Positions 23,206-33,541 of a stretch of 64,000 nucleotides of DNA are shown piece after piece (position 1 is the first letter of the stretch; each line of letters starts with the position of its first letter). A model generated the notes under the pieces. It was given only the letters and a program-made list of their open reading frames with translations. It was not told the DNA's origin and made no database searches. Made by a program: the position numbers and the translations under genes. Source of the stretch: Filosporella fistucella (Eukaryota; Ascomycota; Leotiomycetes; Helotiales); contig JAQJZZ010000014.1 in the NCBI GenBank assembly GCA_030077755.1, positions 124,001 through 188,000 of the forward strand. The letters run 5' to 3'.

Positions 23206-25691
23206 ATGGCTCCAGCAGATAATCTGTCTCCGCCCGGGAGCAGCACATATTCTTCTAATACTATGTATGTCGGAGATGGGACATGGGATGCCTCGAGGAA
23301 TAATTTCCTACTCCCAAATTTAATGGGCTTCAATTTTGAGACGATGAGATATAATGGTATGCACAATCTGGCTCTGTGAGGGGGTTTGGAGAATCGGCTG
23401 ACCAGTAAATAGGAATGGGAAATCGGTTTGCAGGTCTTCCACAATATCATCAACTAATCAAAGGACACGGGGTCGTCGCTGTAATCACCTTCCTGTTTAT
23501 CGTACCCGCTGCCATCTTGATCGCTGCATATATGCGCCGTTCTGGATTCTGGGCACTACGTCTTCATATTTATCTACAAGTTTTTACTGTCGCTCTCTCC
23601 ACTGTTGTATTTGCACTCGGCTGGTTTGCAGTTGGCCCGAATCGAAGTCTCACAAATCCCCATCATGGAATCGGTCTTGCTATTTACGTCCTTATACTGG
23701 TTCAAGCTATTGGTGGAAGATGGATTTATGGAAGGGAAAAGGGTAGAACCCGAAGAAAGCTGCCTGTCACTCTGGTTCTGCATCAATGGATGGGCAGAGC
23801 GATAGCACTTTTAGGGTTCGCCCAAGTTCCCTTGGGACTGACGCTATATGGGAGCCCCAAATGGACATTCATCGTCTATGCACTCTGGATGACCTTTCTG
23901 CTGGTCTTATTTTTCGTCTTGAGCTACAAAGCCATACCAGATATGAATGCAGGAATAAGCAGTCACGGGGGAACCGTAATTTCAGAACGAAAAGCCTCAG
24001 GGAGAAGCTGGTTCACACCATTAGCATTGGGAGCAGGAGCTGCGGCTTTAATGGGAAGGAATCGTGATCGGAGTAGAAGCAGATCCAGGAGAGAGGAGGT
24101 CATTCCCAGTCGAAGAGGAAGCGGGAGTTATGTTGAAGAGGAGAAGTACGAGACTAGCCGGCCAGACAAAGGTGGTGGGATGATGAATAAGTTGATGAAG
24201 GGTGCAGCTCTTGTTGGAGCTGCTGGGTTGGCCAAGAGCTTTTTCGACAGGAGACAACGCAGGAGAGATGACGATGAGTATTCTTCTGTGGCAAACGATA
24301 CACCATCTCGGAGGCATCGTAGGCATGGCGATAGCGAGCTCAGCGAAGATACCATTGAGATCCACCGTATGGAATCAGGACGACGCAGAAATTCGGGTCC
24401 TATCCTCCCAGGTCCTGGAGATCCAGTTCTGGCGGCAGCAGCAATCAGTGCAGCTGAACCTCGACCTGTTACTCCAAGACCAATCAGACGACGTGATTCT
24501 TATGATTCAGAGGACTATTCCTATTACACCTCAGAGCTTTCTCCTTCTAGACGCCCACAATCCACCCACAAAGCCCGTAATGGGATTTTCGCAGCGTTAG
24601 GAGCAGGGTGGGTTGCGAAGAAGATGAAAGATCGCAGGGATAGAAAGGAGATGGAGAGACTGGATCGTATTGAGAGGGAAAGAATTGAAGAAGAACGACG
24701 AGCTAGATATGGAGGAACTCCATCACGCCTGACAGGTGATGGCCATCCTCCTTCCGCTCGTCGACATGATAGAAGGCATTCGAGGACAGAATCTTCGGAT
24801 CTTTCATCAGTCATCGACAATCCTCATGATATTCGCCCTGGAGGAATTCCACCAGTGCCCATCGCGTTAGCAGGCGGTACAGCTGGAGCAGCGATGTCAC
24901 AATCAAGATCGAGACATGATATTACAGAACATGTTTCTATGCCTCCAGCGCCGCCAGATCCTCACGGTGTATTGCATCAAGAAGAATCTGGAAGCGAGGC
25001 ATATATGTCTGCAGGAGGGCATCCACACAGGAGGCATTCCGAAAGACGGAGACGCGAAGGTGAGGCAGCCGCGGCAGCAGCAACTGCAGCAGCAGCCAGT
25101 CTTGCCGCAGAAGAGGAAGCTCGAAGACGACGGAGTAGATCGAGAACTGAAGGTAGAGGGAGCGGAAATGTTGTGAGCCCACCAGTGAGCGTGAAGGTTA
25201 AGGTTCATGATGACGAGAACCGACATGTCACATTGAGACGACTCACAGAGCAAGAAGCTGCTGCCGAGAGAGAAGCCAGGAGATCAGAACGGAGGAGGAG
25301 GCGAGCGGATTCGGTGTCGAGTTTGAGTGGAACTGATACTGCCGCTTCAAGGAGGAGGTACAGGAGGGACGAGAGAGAGGCGGAGAGTCGAGTTGGAAGC
25401 AATCCTCCACCTCCACCAATAATGTCGCCATTAAATCCACCAAATCCCGCCTTCGCAGCTGGAAAGAGACCAAAGGACAGTGCGTATTACAGTGGCAAGC
25501 CTGGCGAGCCAAGCGCCAGTGGAAATCTACCAGCAGGTAGCTTTGGAAGTCCTGAAAGTCATGGAACTTGGAGTGCAATGAGTCCTAGTGTAGACGGTGG
25601 TGATGGAGCAGAAGCTGCAGCGGAGAGGAGGCGGAGGAGAAGGCTGGAAAGGAATCAACGGAACCAGACCGGAACGGTGGATTTCTCGTGA
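23206..25691 (+). CDS. Cytochrome b561-type membrane protein with long R/S-rich cytosolic tail
   Basis: Two exons (23206-23356 and 23413-25691) give about 809 residues. The start MAPADNLSPPGSSTYSS is chosen because it joins in frame through a GTATGC...TAG intron as NGMGNRFAGL. Five hydrophobic segments lie between about residues 68 and 235. They carry histidines at about 69 (KGHGVV), 102 (RLHIYLQV), 134/135 (NPHHGIG) and 174 (LHQWMG), the usual haem-ligand set of eukaryotic cytochrome b561/ferric reductase domains. After residue 250 comes a disordered tail of roughly 550 residues. It is rich in R, S, E and A, with short GAAALMG, GAALVGAAGLAK and ALGAGWVAKKM glycine/alanine patches and a run of alanines. 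The core presumably moves electrons across a membrane; the tail's role is unknown. There is no DOMON domain. Confidence 0.8.
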
Positions 25692-26342
25692 TCTAGGGAA
25701 TTTGGTAATGGAGCGGGCGTTTGGATGATGTAAAATATGCCTCGATGTACCTTTTGTACACCGAGGCTGGCTGGTTAGATCTTGATTTCCAAGCAGATGA
25801 TGGATGATGTCTATAATGATGAAAGGGTTGCATAGCGGTTTCGTATTGTACAGTTGTTAGTATTATAGAATACAGACTTGTACCACTTACTTGAATAATG
25901 TCTCCGTGACTAAATAGCTTGTGATGAACGCCCTTCATTCCAATACCCTTGTGATCGAACATCATCGTCATGATGAAGGTATCAGGGAGTAATGATCAGA
26001 ACACTGACTTGCGTGAAAATAATTCCACCAGCTAAACAACTTACGTCGTGGAACAGTACAATTGGCATTTGCAACCTTGCAGACAAACATTATCCCACCT
26101 TGATCTCATCCAAAAGAATCTAGATGGGAGGGTGTGTTACAAGGCTGCCACACATCTCAGCCTCGCGTCGCGAGCACTGAGCGCGTAAACAAACTTCCCA
26201 CTTCAACTTTCCATCACCACCCAGCTTCATTTCACCACAAAACAGCATAACACAACCAACTCAATCGGGTTCTCCACAAACTACCACTGCTCTAACCCAA
26301 GGCTGCATCCAGAATCCCAAATAACGCCCCCAAAGTCGCACA
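25692..26342. other. Intergenic, promoter of the Nnf1 gene
   Basis: No supported gene. The right half is pyrimidine- and CA-rich (from about 26170), a typical fungal leader. A 92-codon minus-strand frame at 25693-25971 has no recognisable feature. Confidence 0.4.
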
Positions 26343-27026
26343 ATGCCATCCTCAACGGACGCTCCTCCCTCTCCCTCCCCACCACCCCAAAAACCCATTC
26401 CCTCCACCCCCGGCGCCCGCGCTCAAGCCTTCCAAAACCTCTACACAAAAGCTCTATCCTCAACCCTCTCCTCAATAACCTATGCCAGTTTCTCCGCGTG
26501 CTTCCCTCTCATCGCAGCACAAGCGCCTGCTGCATTGCGAGCTATGCACGCTACATTTATAAATCGCCTAGAGACGTTCGCGAAAGAGGAGTTTGAAATG
26601 ATATTGAAGGAGAGGGAGGTAGTGGAGCGGTTAAATCGGTTGGATGTTTTGATTATGGAGGGGAGGAGGAGGAAGGAGGAGGCTTTATCTTCTGCTTCTG
26701 CTGATTCTGATGGCAAGACAGAGGGAGAGATAGAGATACAGGGAGAAAAGTTATGGGAATTGGAAGCTAAGGAGTTGGTGGATGCTAGATTGAGAGCTGT
26801 GTATAGGAGTCAGCAGGGCCAGCTTAATGCGAAAATACAGACGGTGCAGAGTGTGAATGCTGAGTTGGCGGAGGGTGTTAGGCGACAGAGAGCACTGATT
26901 GAGGAGATGGTTAGGGGGGTTGAGGGACTGGTGGGGGATTTAGAGGGTGCGGGGGGAGAACTTGAGTTGAAGGTGGGAGAGTTGAGTAGAGAGGGGAGGG
27001 AGGCGAGGGAGGTGGTTGGGGTTTGA
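26343..27026 (+). CDS. NNF1: Kinetochore protein Nnf1 (MIND/Mis12 complex)
   Basis: Intronless, 227 residues. It has the Nnf1/PMF1 core: a P/S-rich leader, then GARAQAFQNLYTKALSSTL with ITYASFSACFP, APAALRAMHATFINRLETF and KEEFEMILKEREVVERLN. A long coiled coil follows over about residues 140-220. Nnf1 is a subunit of the four-protein MIND complex that links centromeric chromatin to the Ndc80 complex. The first 60 codons are C-rich and the rest very G/A-rich, so strand composition switches sharply inside the gene. The start lies directly behind a CA-rich leader and gives the family's usual length. Confidence 0.85.
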   Translation: MPSSTDAPPSPSPPPQKPIPSTPGARAQAFQNLYTKALSSTLSSITYASFSACFPLIAAQAPAALRAMHATFINRLETFAKEEFEMILKEREVVERLNRLDVLIMEGRRRKEEALSSASADSDGKTEGEIEIQGEKLWELEAKELVDARLRAVYRSQQGQLNAKIQTVQSVNAELAEGVRRQRALIEEMVRGVEGLVGDLEGAGGELELKVGELSREGREAREVVGV

Positions 27027-27691
27027 GTGAGGGACGTGTACTGGGATGGAAATGGATTGTGCTGAAAGGGAGACGTGGAGGAGATGTTAGGGATATTTGG
27101 CATTTCGGGCGTGATCTTGAGGTTGATCATGAATACTCTAGACGACCGTTTAGCTCGAGTTGAGGCTACTCGTCTCTACGAAGTCCACGGAAGAAGAGGC
27201 ATTTGGCTGAGAATCGGAAACTTTCTGAAAAAGAGACATGGCGTTGTGGATTCTACAGGTTGGGATTTGGGTATACCACGGGCAGGCATGGGATTGAAGG
27301 GGTTTTAAGGGTTGGAGAACATGAGCCTAAAGGCTGGAAATGACTGGAATCAATGAACAAAAGCAGACGAGCTCCAGAGCCACGAGGTTTGACAGCGATG
27401 CCAGTATGCATCTTATCATGGTTAGGTTTATTGGTAAGAAGATAGCTGGTTCAACTACATGCGACATATGACACTTATCAGACTTACAGAATTCACCCCT
27501 CATAAAATCACATATCACGTCGATCCCCAGCCTCAAGATAGTAGTCTAAATCATCGTTGCTGGACTTCTAGGATACAAGTACAATACAATGCCCACCATG
27601 TACCTCCAAAAGTCTCCATCCATGATTTTCCAACCCAAACCGCAAAAACGCCTTAATCTGCATGCACCGCCATCTTTATGCTTCGTTTCTT
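27027..27691. other. Convergent intergenic region
   Basis: Lies between the 3' ends of Nnf1 (plus) and the PH-domain gene (minus). No gene seen. It should hold both terminators, but I cannot point to defined poly(A) signals. Confidence 0.4.
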
Positions 27692-29071
27692 TTATGTTCG
27701 TACTAGACTCGGATTCCGAGTGATAGATTGTACACTCGGCTCGCCGATTTTTCCTGCTATCTCTCCATAGTCAGGTGGGGCCTCTCTGGTGAGAGATCCT
27801 GTGCCCCAATCTATTATCCATCGTTTCCCTTTCATAATCACTAGATTTGATTTCCTGGGAGACCGGTGGGTCAGAATAGCCATGCAACGTTTTGCGTACA
27901 TCATATCATAGAAGTGTGTCCATTGGTGATGGGGAGCCCATTTTCCGTCAGCAGTTATGCTTGGGTTCGGGGTAGAAGAAGTAAGGTTCGGTGATGATTG
28001 TGATTGCAGAGCATTCCGGGCACGGCTCAAAATATTTGGAGCTGGAGGTGGGCTCGAGATTGAAGATATAGCATGTGGTCTTTGTCTTGAAGTCAATGGT
28101 CTTGTTGGAGTTGAGACTGGGGTAGGAGGTGGAAGACTCGAAAGTTCATCCTCCGCTTCATCCTCTCCCTCTCCTGCCTGCGATGAAGCTTCCGCCTCCG
28201 CTTCGACGCTATCACCTCGAGCCAAGCCTGGAAACTGACTCGAGATGATTTCTTCTTGTTCTCGCACAACGTCTGCCAATTCCACTCGGACTCGTCTTCT
28301 AGCTCGACGAGGTATGCTGAGATCGCGGGGAATTTCCCGGTCATCGAGGGGAGGAGCAAGATCAATGGCTGCAAATAATGATTGTAGCCATAGAACGAAT
28401 GTCTCGATTTTGTGACATGAGAGAAGGAATTGTTGGTCCTCGGCACGAACGCGGATGACGAAGCGCTTCCTTGGTAAGTGTTAGTGAGGCTTGGATAAGG
28501 TGAAAGTGGGTTTGCAAGCCACCACCGATAACCTAATGTCATAGATAACTTACTTGAGATAATCAGCAGCAATTCCAACATCTGCATGCTGAAGGTTGTA
28601 ACTCCTCAAGAAAAGACCTTTTTTTGCTCCGGTGGGAAAATCCGGCCTATCCTTTCCGTCCCTAGGAAATAATCCAGCATTCTTGCACTTGTGAAATGTC
28701 AAGAGTGTTCCTTGTAACGTAACAATGACTCGGTACCAATTCCTATCTTGAGAACGATGTACCGCATTTTCCAATTCCATTTTCCTCATAAACACACTTT
28801 GTATGCTAATGGCACTCGAATATGGCGGGAGAGTCTCTCTTCCCTCATCTTCTCGCGGCTGGATATTGAAGCGTCTCCGCACGGATGGGGAATCGAGGAG
28901 TTCATCGTAGGAAGGGGGAGAATCTTCAGGTTCGATGGAACGATGATGCTGGTAATATTCGTCCATTGAGTGTCTTATTGGAGCCGGAAGAATTGGATGC
29001 GAGTTGAGACTTTCGTCCTCGACGTGCTCGACGACAGCTACATCACTGTCCGCACGCTCTTCCAACACCAT
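27692..29071 (-). CDS. PH-domain protein
   Basis: Two exons (29071-28554 and 28469-27692) give about 431 residues. The start is the first ATG in frame (MVLEERADSDVAVV). The N-terminal 85 residues are acidic and proline-rich, with PPSYDELL and TLPPYSSA motifs. Residues about 85-210 form a split pleckstrin-homology domain: SVFMRKMELENAV, then NWYRVIVTLQGTLLTFHK, the variable loop, KRFVIRVRAEDQQFLLSC crossing the intron, and the C-terminal helix ETFVLWLQSLFAAIDLA with its conserved tryptophan. An RRARRRVRVELADV basic patch and a disordered S/P/T region follow, and the protein ends in KRWIIDWGTGSLTREAPPDYG. It probably binds phosphoinositides at a membrane. Similar fungal proteins are uncharacterised. 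Confidence 0.8.
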
Positions 29072-30850
29072 TGCCAGCGTGGCAGACAAGAAACTATTGC
29101 TTGCAATCGGAGGAAGGAAAGTGTCGGTCAGGCATGATATCGCAGGTGTGGAGGGACACCTGTACAGCGAAGAGAAGTTTCTTTTTATTCAGTCAATTTG
29201 AGGGATAGGGAGAGAATTTGGAAAGTGAAAAGAAGGAAATCTAGGAAGCAGGGTAAGCAGGTTTAGCACGGGATAGCATAGCACATATAAGTGGGAGAGG
29301 GAAAAGCAGTGGAGTGAAGGCATCACGGCGGAATAACTGGCCTTAGCCCCGAGGTCTTGTACGAAAGAGACTTGACGAGGAAGGAAAGACCGATGGTGCC
29401 GTGGGTGCGAGATAGAGCCTTACCTTACGTGCTTACCTTGTGGGTGGAGGGGGAATTGAGTGGATATGGATGTGGTGGGTGCAAGGAGCCAGGGCGAATG
29501 CCAATGCGGAAGATACTTTTGCTCTTGGCTTGGCTTGGCCTGGATTGAGGAGGGGAGCCGTGGGAAGATGAGGTGAAAGTGAAAGCGAAAGTGGAAGTGA
29601 AGTGAAAGTGAAGTTGAAGTGCACTGGGGTCCCTGCGAGTATTGCATACGAGATGCATTCGGATCAAACAGTCAGCAGAGGGGGGAGGATCAACAGTAAG
29701 GAGGGCGAGGGCATCTCGGCCATGTTGGAAGCGGACTGTGGAGAGTGGAGAGTGGAGGGACTGGAGAGAATGGGGGAAAAGTGGGTGGGTGGTTGTGGAT
29801 GTGGATTCTGGATTATGATTCTGGATGAGCGGGTTAATCATGGAAGTACTTCGGGTATATACAAGAGGCGGCTGCACGAGAAATGTGTTAGGTTTGGGTT
29901 GGCAGGTTGGAAAACGTGGGACTTCGAAAATCCCAAGCTTGGCTGGATGTGGCCGTACGATGTACGACGTACTTGTACATGTACCTTACCATCTACTCTG
30001 CTGATTCGCTCGGAGACCGTGGAGGAAATTTAACTTCAGCCTGTTTGCAGCCCTCGGGTACAATTTATCCAAGCATTTGCATGAGCTGCATCGCATATCG
30101 CATCAGCTCGCGTCGCCTCACATTTGCCAGGTTCCAACAATCCTAAATAGGAACATTATATTGGATATTTTGCATACACGTGAGCGTATTCGGGTCATTG
30201 AAAGAATGTGGACCGAGAGTACCTTTGAGGCTGAGTGGGAGGTTTGATGTCGGTGGATATTTTGGTGGTGCGCGAAAGGTGCAGACGCTACGTGGTATAT
30301 AGTTTGCAATAACTTGAGACGGAGACATGATTGGTTTATTAGTGTAGTTGGTTATCACATCGGATTTTGAAAGCTGCGAAGCTGAAAAATTCCGGGGACT
30401 CCGGTTCGGTTCGTATTATCCATTCCTCTTCCAAAATAAAAGTTCTAACATCTTCAAGAATCCGGGATAGACCTATGTCTCCAATCATAACTTTTTTGCA
30501 TTTTGCAGCTTATAATTTTCTTAAAGTAATCTTCTATGGACTGCATAGAAGAGTCCGAAAGTGTTTATCGTTCTCTTTTTTTCTCTATGCAAGGTACAAT
30601 TGTGGCTTTTCTTCGTGAATCTCTCGCTCGCTTAACTCCTGACGAGGCCGTACGCGAATGGTTTCGCCGGAAGCGGACCGTCGCGACTGGTTTTGAAAAG
30701 CAAATCTAGTCTTAGAACATAGCTTTTAAGTGGATCAACTCTTGATCTAACTCTTGATCCATCTCTTTGAAAATATTCTAGAGTCTGCAAAATATTTATT
30801 TCAACCTCCTTCATCCACTTGATCTTTGTTTCCCACCTTCACCATTCCCA
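29072..30850. other. Intergenic, no supported gene
   Basis: Promoter of the PH-domain gene at the left. A purine tract with GTGAAA/GAAGTG words at about 29571-29620 is a degenerate microsatellite. Open frames at 29602-30033 (plus) and 29425-29877 (minus) mirror each other through this low-complexity DNA and are not credible genes. The segment at about 30360-30840 is AT-richer and carries no coding signal. Confidence 0.4.
29571..29620. repeat. Degenerate GTGAAA/GTGAAG microsatellite
   Basis: About 50 bases made of hexamer-like units such as gtgaaa, gcgaaa, gtggaa and gtgaag in uneven succession, all purines except for regularly placed T. Confidence 0.6.
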
Positions 30851-32316
30851 TTAAGCCCCTTTCAAACCCTCGGCAGTGACCAAAGCAGCCCTAACCAAGT
30901 GCTTTGGTCTGAGAGCTGGATAAATCCGCGTCGAGCTATTAGTCCAAGAGCCTTTGCAATGCCATGACGAATTACATGTTGCTAGAGCGGCCTCGGCGCT
31001 TTTCATAATAACTGTAGAGATGGAGGATTTGAGTCTAGCATCATCAGTCGTCCGAAAAAGATACGCAAGACAGCGAAGGAAAATAGCCTGGGATCGTCAG
31101 AATTGGAGAAGTCCAAGTTTGGACATGCACAGTACCTTGAAGCCTTGCATATCCTGATTGGAATTCCCGGCAGCCTCGCAGGGCTTCTCTGCAACACCAG
31201 CTGGAGCAAACTGTTGAATGGCTGTGGCAGTGATTGTCTTTGTGTATTCAAGATACGAATGATTTCCAGTTGCGCGACACAAAAATGAGAGACCGACGAG
31301 AAATTGCTGCAAGTGTCAGCTCAAATCTCACTGACGAGTTTTGAAGGACATGCACCATAGGAGTAACTCCGCTGACTGGGGGATACGTAGCACCCAACAG
31401 TATCCACTCCATCGTTGACGATAACAGTCTTCAGGTCTATCATTCCAGAGTGATCAACCCAGTTGAAGAGCTTCTCGGTAATATGCAGCAAAGTTGCATT
31501 TCGGGTCATAAGATACGTTCGAGCTGCCAGGGAAATGAACTCTAATTGAGTAATGCCAGATTTGTACGTCGCATATTGGCTTGGATCTGTAGACTTCAGG
31601 ATGTCAGCATCGAACCAGATGGGAAATTGAAGACGAACCCAGTATATCCCACCCTCGCTTTCATCGGCCCAGTAATCATATACTTCATCGATTGTTCGCT
31701 GAGCCAGTGAAATCCAGGTACCATTTCCATTCAAACCTGACATGAATGTTTCGGGTCCATGGAGCTCTGCTCCAGATGCGGCTTTGACTATTAATACCCG
31801 CCCGCCAGCAGAGGATGGGCTACAGACCTGCTTGATCATACCTCCTTAAGTGAGCTTGCGACTGCTAACGGAAATAATTACGCCTCAAACATACCATTCA
31901 ACGTCATCATTCCATCTTCCGACCACGACAGAAACAAAACTGTGGTTGGTCCCAAGGAAATCATGCACCTCGCCGTATGAGTTCTCTACAAGAGCCTTGG
32001 ATACAAAATCTTTGTATTTCATGGATTTTGTATACCTTGCAAAATCCATGTATGTCTATCAGAAAAAGCATCCGGCTCCCGCTAGCGTCTCAAAGTCTAC
32101 CTGCTAAGTATAACATACCTGGAAAATACTCCCAGATTCCCACCATGGAGATATTGTCTGGTCAAACAGACCTTCTGTCATGTTTGGAGAGCTATGGTAA
32201 TACTCCATCAACTTTGAAAGTACTGGAGTTGTCGCCGCAGACATGATTTCGGGTTATGGTAAAGTCGATACACACGACATGAATGCCAAGAATGGGAATA
32301 CCTTCAAGATGTGCAT
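30851..32316 (-). CDS. GH76 (endo-1,6-alpha-mannanase, Dcw1/Dfg5-like) protein with an in-frame stop after the signal peptide; possible pseudogene
   Basis: Homologue of secreted GH76 mannosidases that act on cell-wall mannan. Family landmarks in order are PWWESGSIFQ with TYMDFARY, the catalytic Asp pair in RWNDDVEW, LEFISLAARTYLMT, DGVDTVGC, SYSYG, QFLVGLSFLCRATG, EKPCEAAGNSNQDMQGFK, and a C-terminal exon FLRCLAYLF ending at 30851. Upstream an ATG at 32316 gives a good signal peptide (MHILKVFPFLAFMSCVSTLP). The very next codon is TAA (32256-32254), and the homologous frame resumes at once (PEIMSAATTPVLSKLMEYY). A 51-nt GTGTAT...CAG intron could bypass the stop, but it would remove family-like sequence. 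Another junction (after SKL, near 31330) needs a 29-nt intron. The catalytic pair is present. Some exon joins near 31830-31895 are unresolved. Confidence 0.65.
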
Positions 32317-33541
32317 CACGTCTTCAAAGGCTTGGTAAATTTAATCAACGATCTGGGTGAAAGCAAAACAGGCTGTAAGTATTGCGCAAGCTCGACTTTG
32401 TGTGATTGGATGTAGTGGCGTTGATGACCAAGGGGAGATGAGGCGTAGCCTGAATATCAGGGTAGAATATCTTGAAGGCGGAGTGGCCCTGCAGGAACCA
32501 GCTTATTACAGGTGCATTTCCAGGCCCTAGGCCGAAATTATTGTGCCCATTTTGGATGGCGCAGCCAGAATGGAAGTTTCCTGGGAGAGGGTATGGTAGC
32601 ACTTCAAAATGCTTTGTTTGCTCAGATAGACTTCTGCCATGTTGCCCCCGTCCGTCTCTTATCTGGACATTGACTTGTGCTTGACCCCACTAGAGAGTAC
32701 AACAGTGAAGTACTAAAGGTGGGGTTAAAGAGTTCGAATGTTTAACTTTACATCTCTTCACTGGGGAAACACTTCAGGACTATTAATGTATATGCTCTAA
32801 AGAGGGAGACGAAAGAGATTGCTCATGTATTATATTGTATTTTGAGGCAGAAAATCCATTGAACACAAAATACATCTCAAGACCGCACTATACAACCGCT
32901 TGAGAATCCAATGAGAGAAAAATTGGAGATCACCAGTGCACTTTCTATGTCTTTATAGAACGAAATCTTTGCATTCAAATCGTCTCTTTGGCCTCGAACT
33001 CTCCAAATGACGGCACAATTTCGTGCCCTTCCACTAGCTCAAAGCTTGAATACTTGTTCTTCTCAATGCAACTTTCTAGCTTAGAATTGCTAGGGAGGAA
33101 CCTCTGCGAGAGGAATTCCAGAGCATACGACTCATTACCAGAGCGAGAATTTGAGGCGCTGTATGATAACTTTATGAAGATGGACCCCCACGCACCTCCT
33201 AAAAGCATTATTTTTACAAACCAATATGAGAACACTCTACAACTAAACTCGGGATTATCTGAGTGAATCTGAGCAATGCTTAGGGCTCCGATATGATTAA
33301 AAATCAGGAAGAAGCAAAATTTCTCGTCGTCGGGGTCATGATCAATACAGTCAAGCCTTCCAAAAGAAACGAGTCGAATGTGTTATCAAACTTCAGTTCA
33401 CATGAAGATACGAGAGCATGTTATTATCATTTCTCATTCGTGTTCATAGTGGTATACATCAGACATTATCATACACCCTAACGCCTCTCACATCCCTCCT
33501 GACAAGTAAACGCCCGCTAAGATGCATGCCGACAACCCTAT
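32317..33541. other. Intergenic, no supported gene
   Basis: An 85-codon minus-strand frame at 32345-32602 and a mirrored pair of frames around 32975-33266 have no recognisable motif and no splice-joined extension. The right end overlaps the 3' region of the Sec39 gene. Confidence 0.4.

Noticed and set aside
29425..30033. Pairs of long frames on both strands around the GTGAAA tract
   Set aside because: They arise from the low-complexity purine/pyrimidine DNA and have no recognisable protein features.
32021..32049. Perfect 10-bp inverted repeat ATGGATTTTG with a 9-base spacer
   Set aside because: It lies inside a coding exon of the GH76 gene (YMDFARYTKS region), so a regulatory hairpin is unlikely; similar arms can arise by chance in AT-rich codons.
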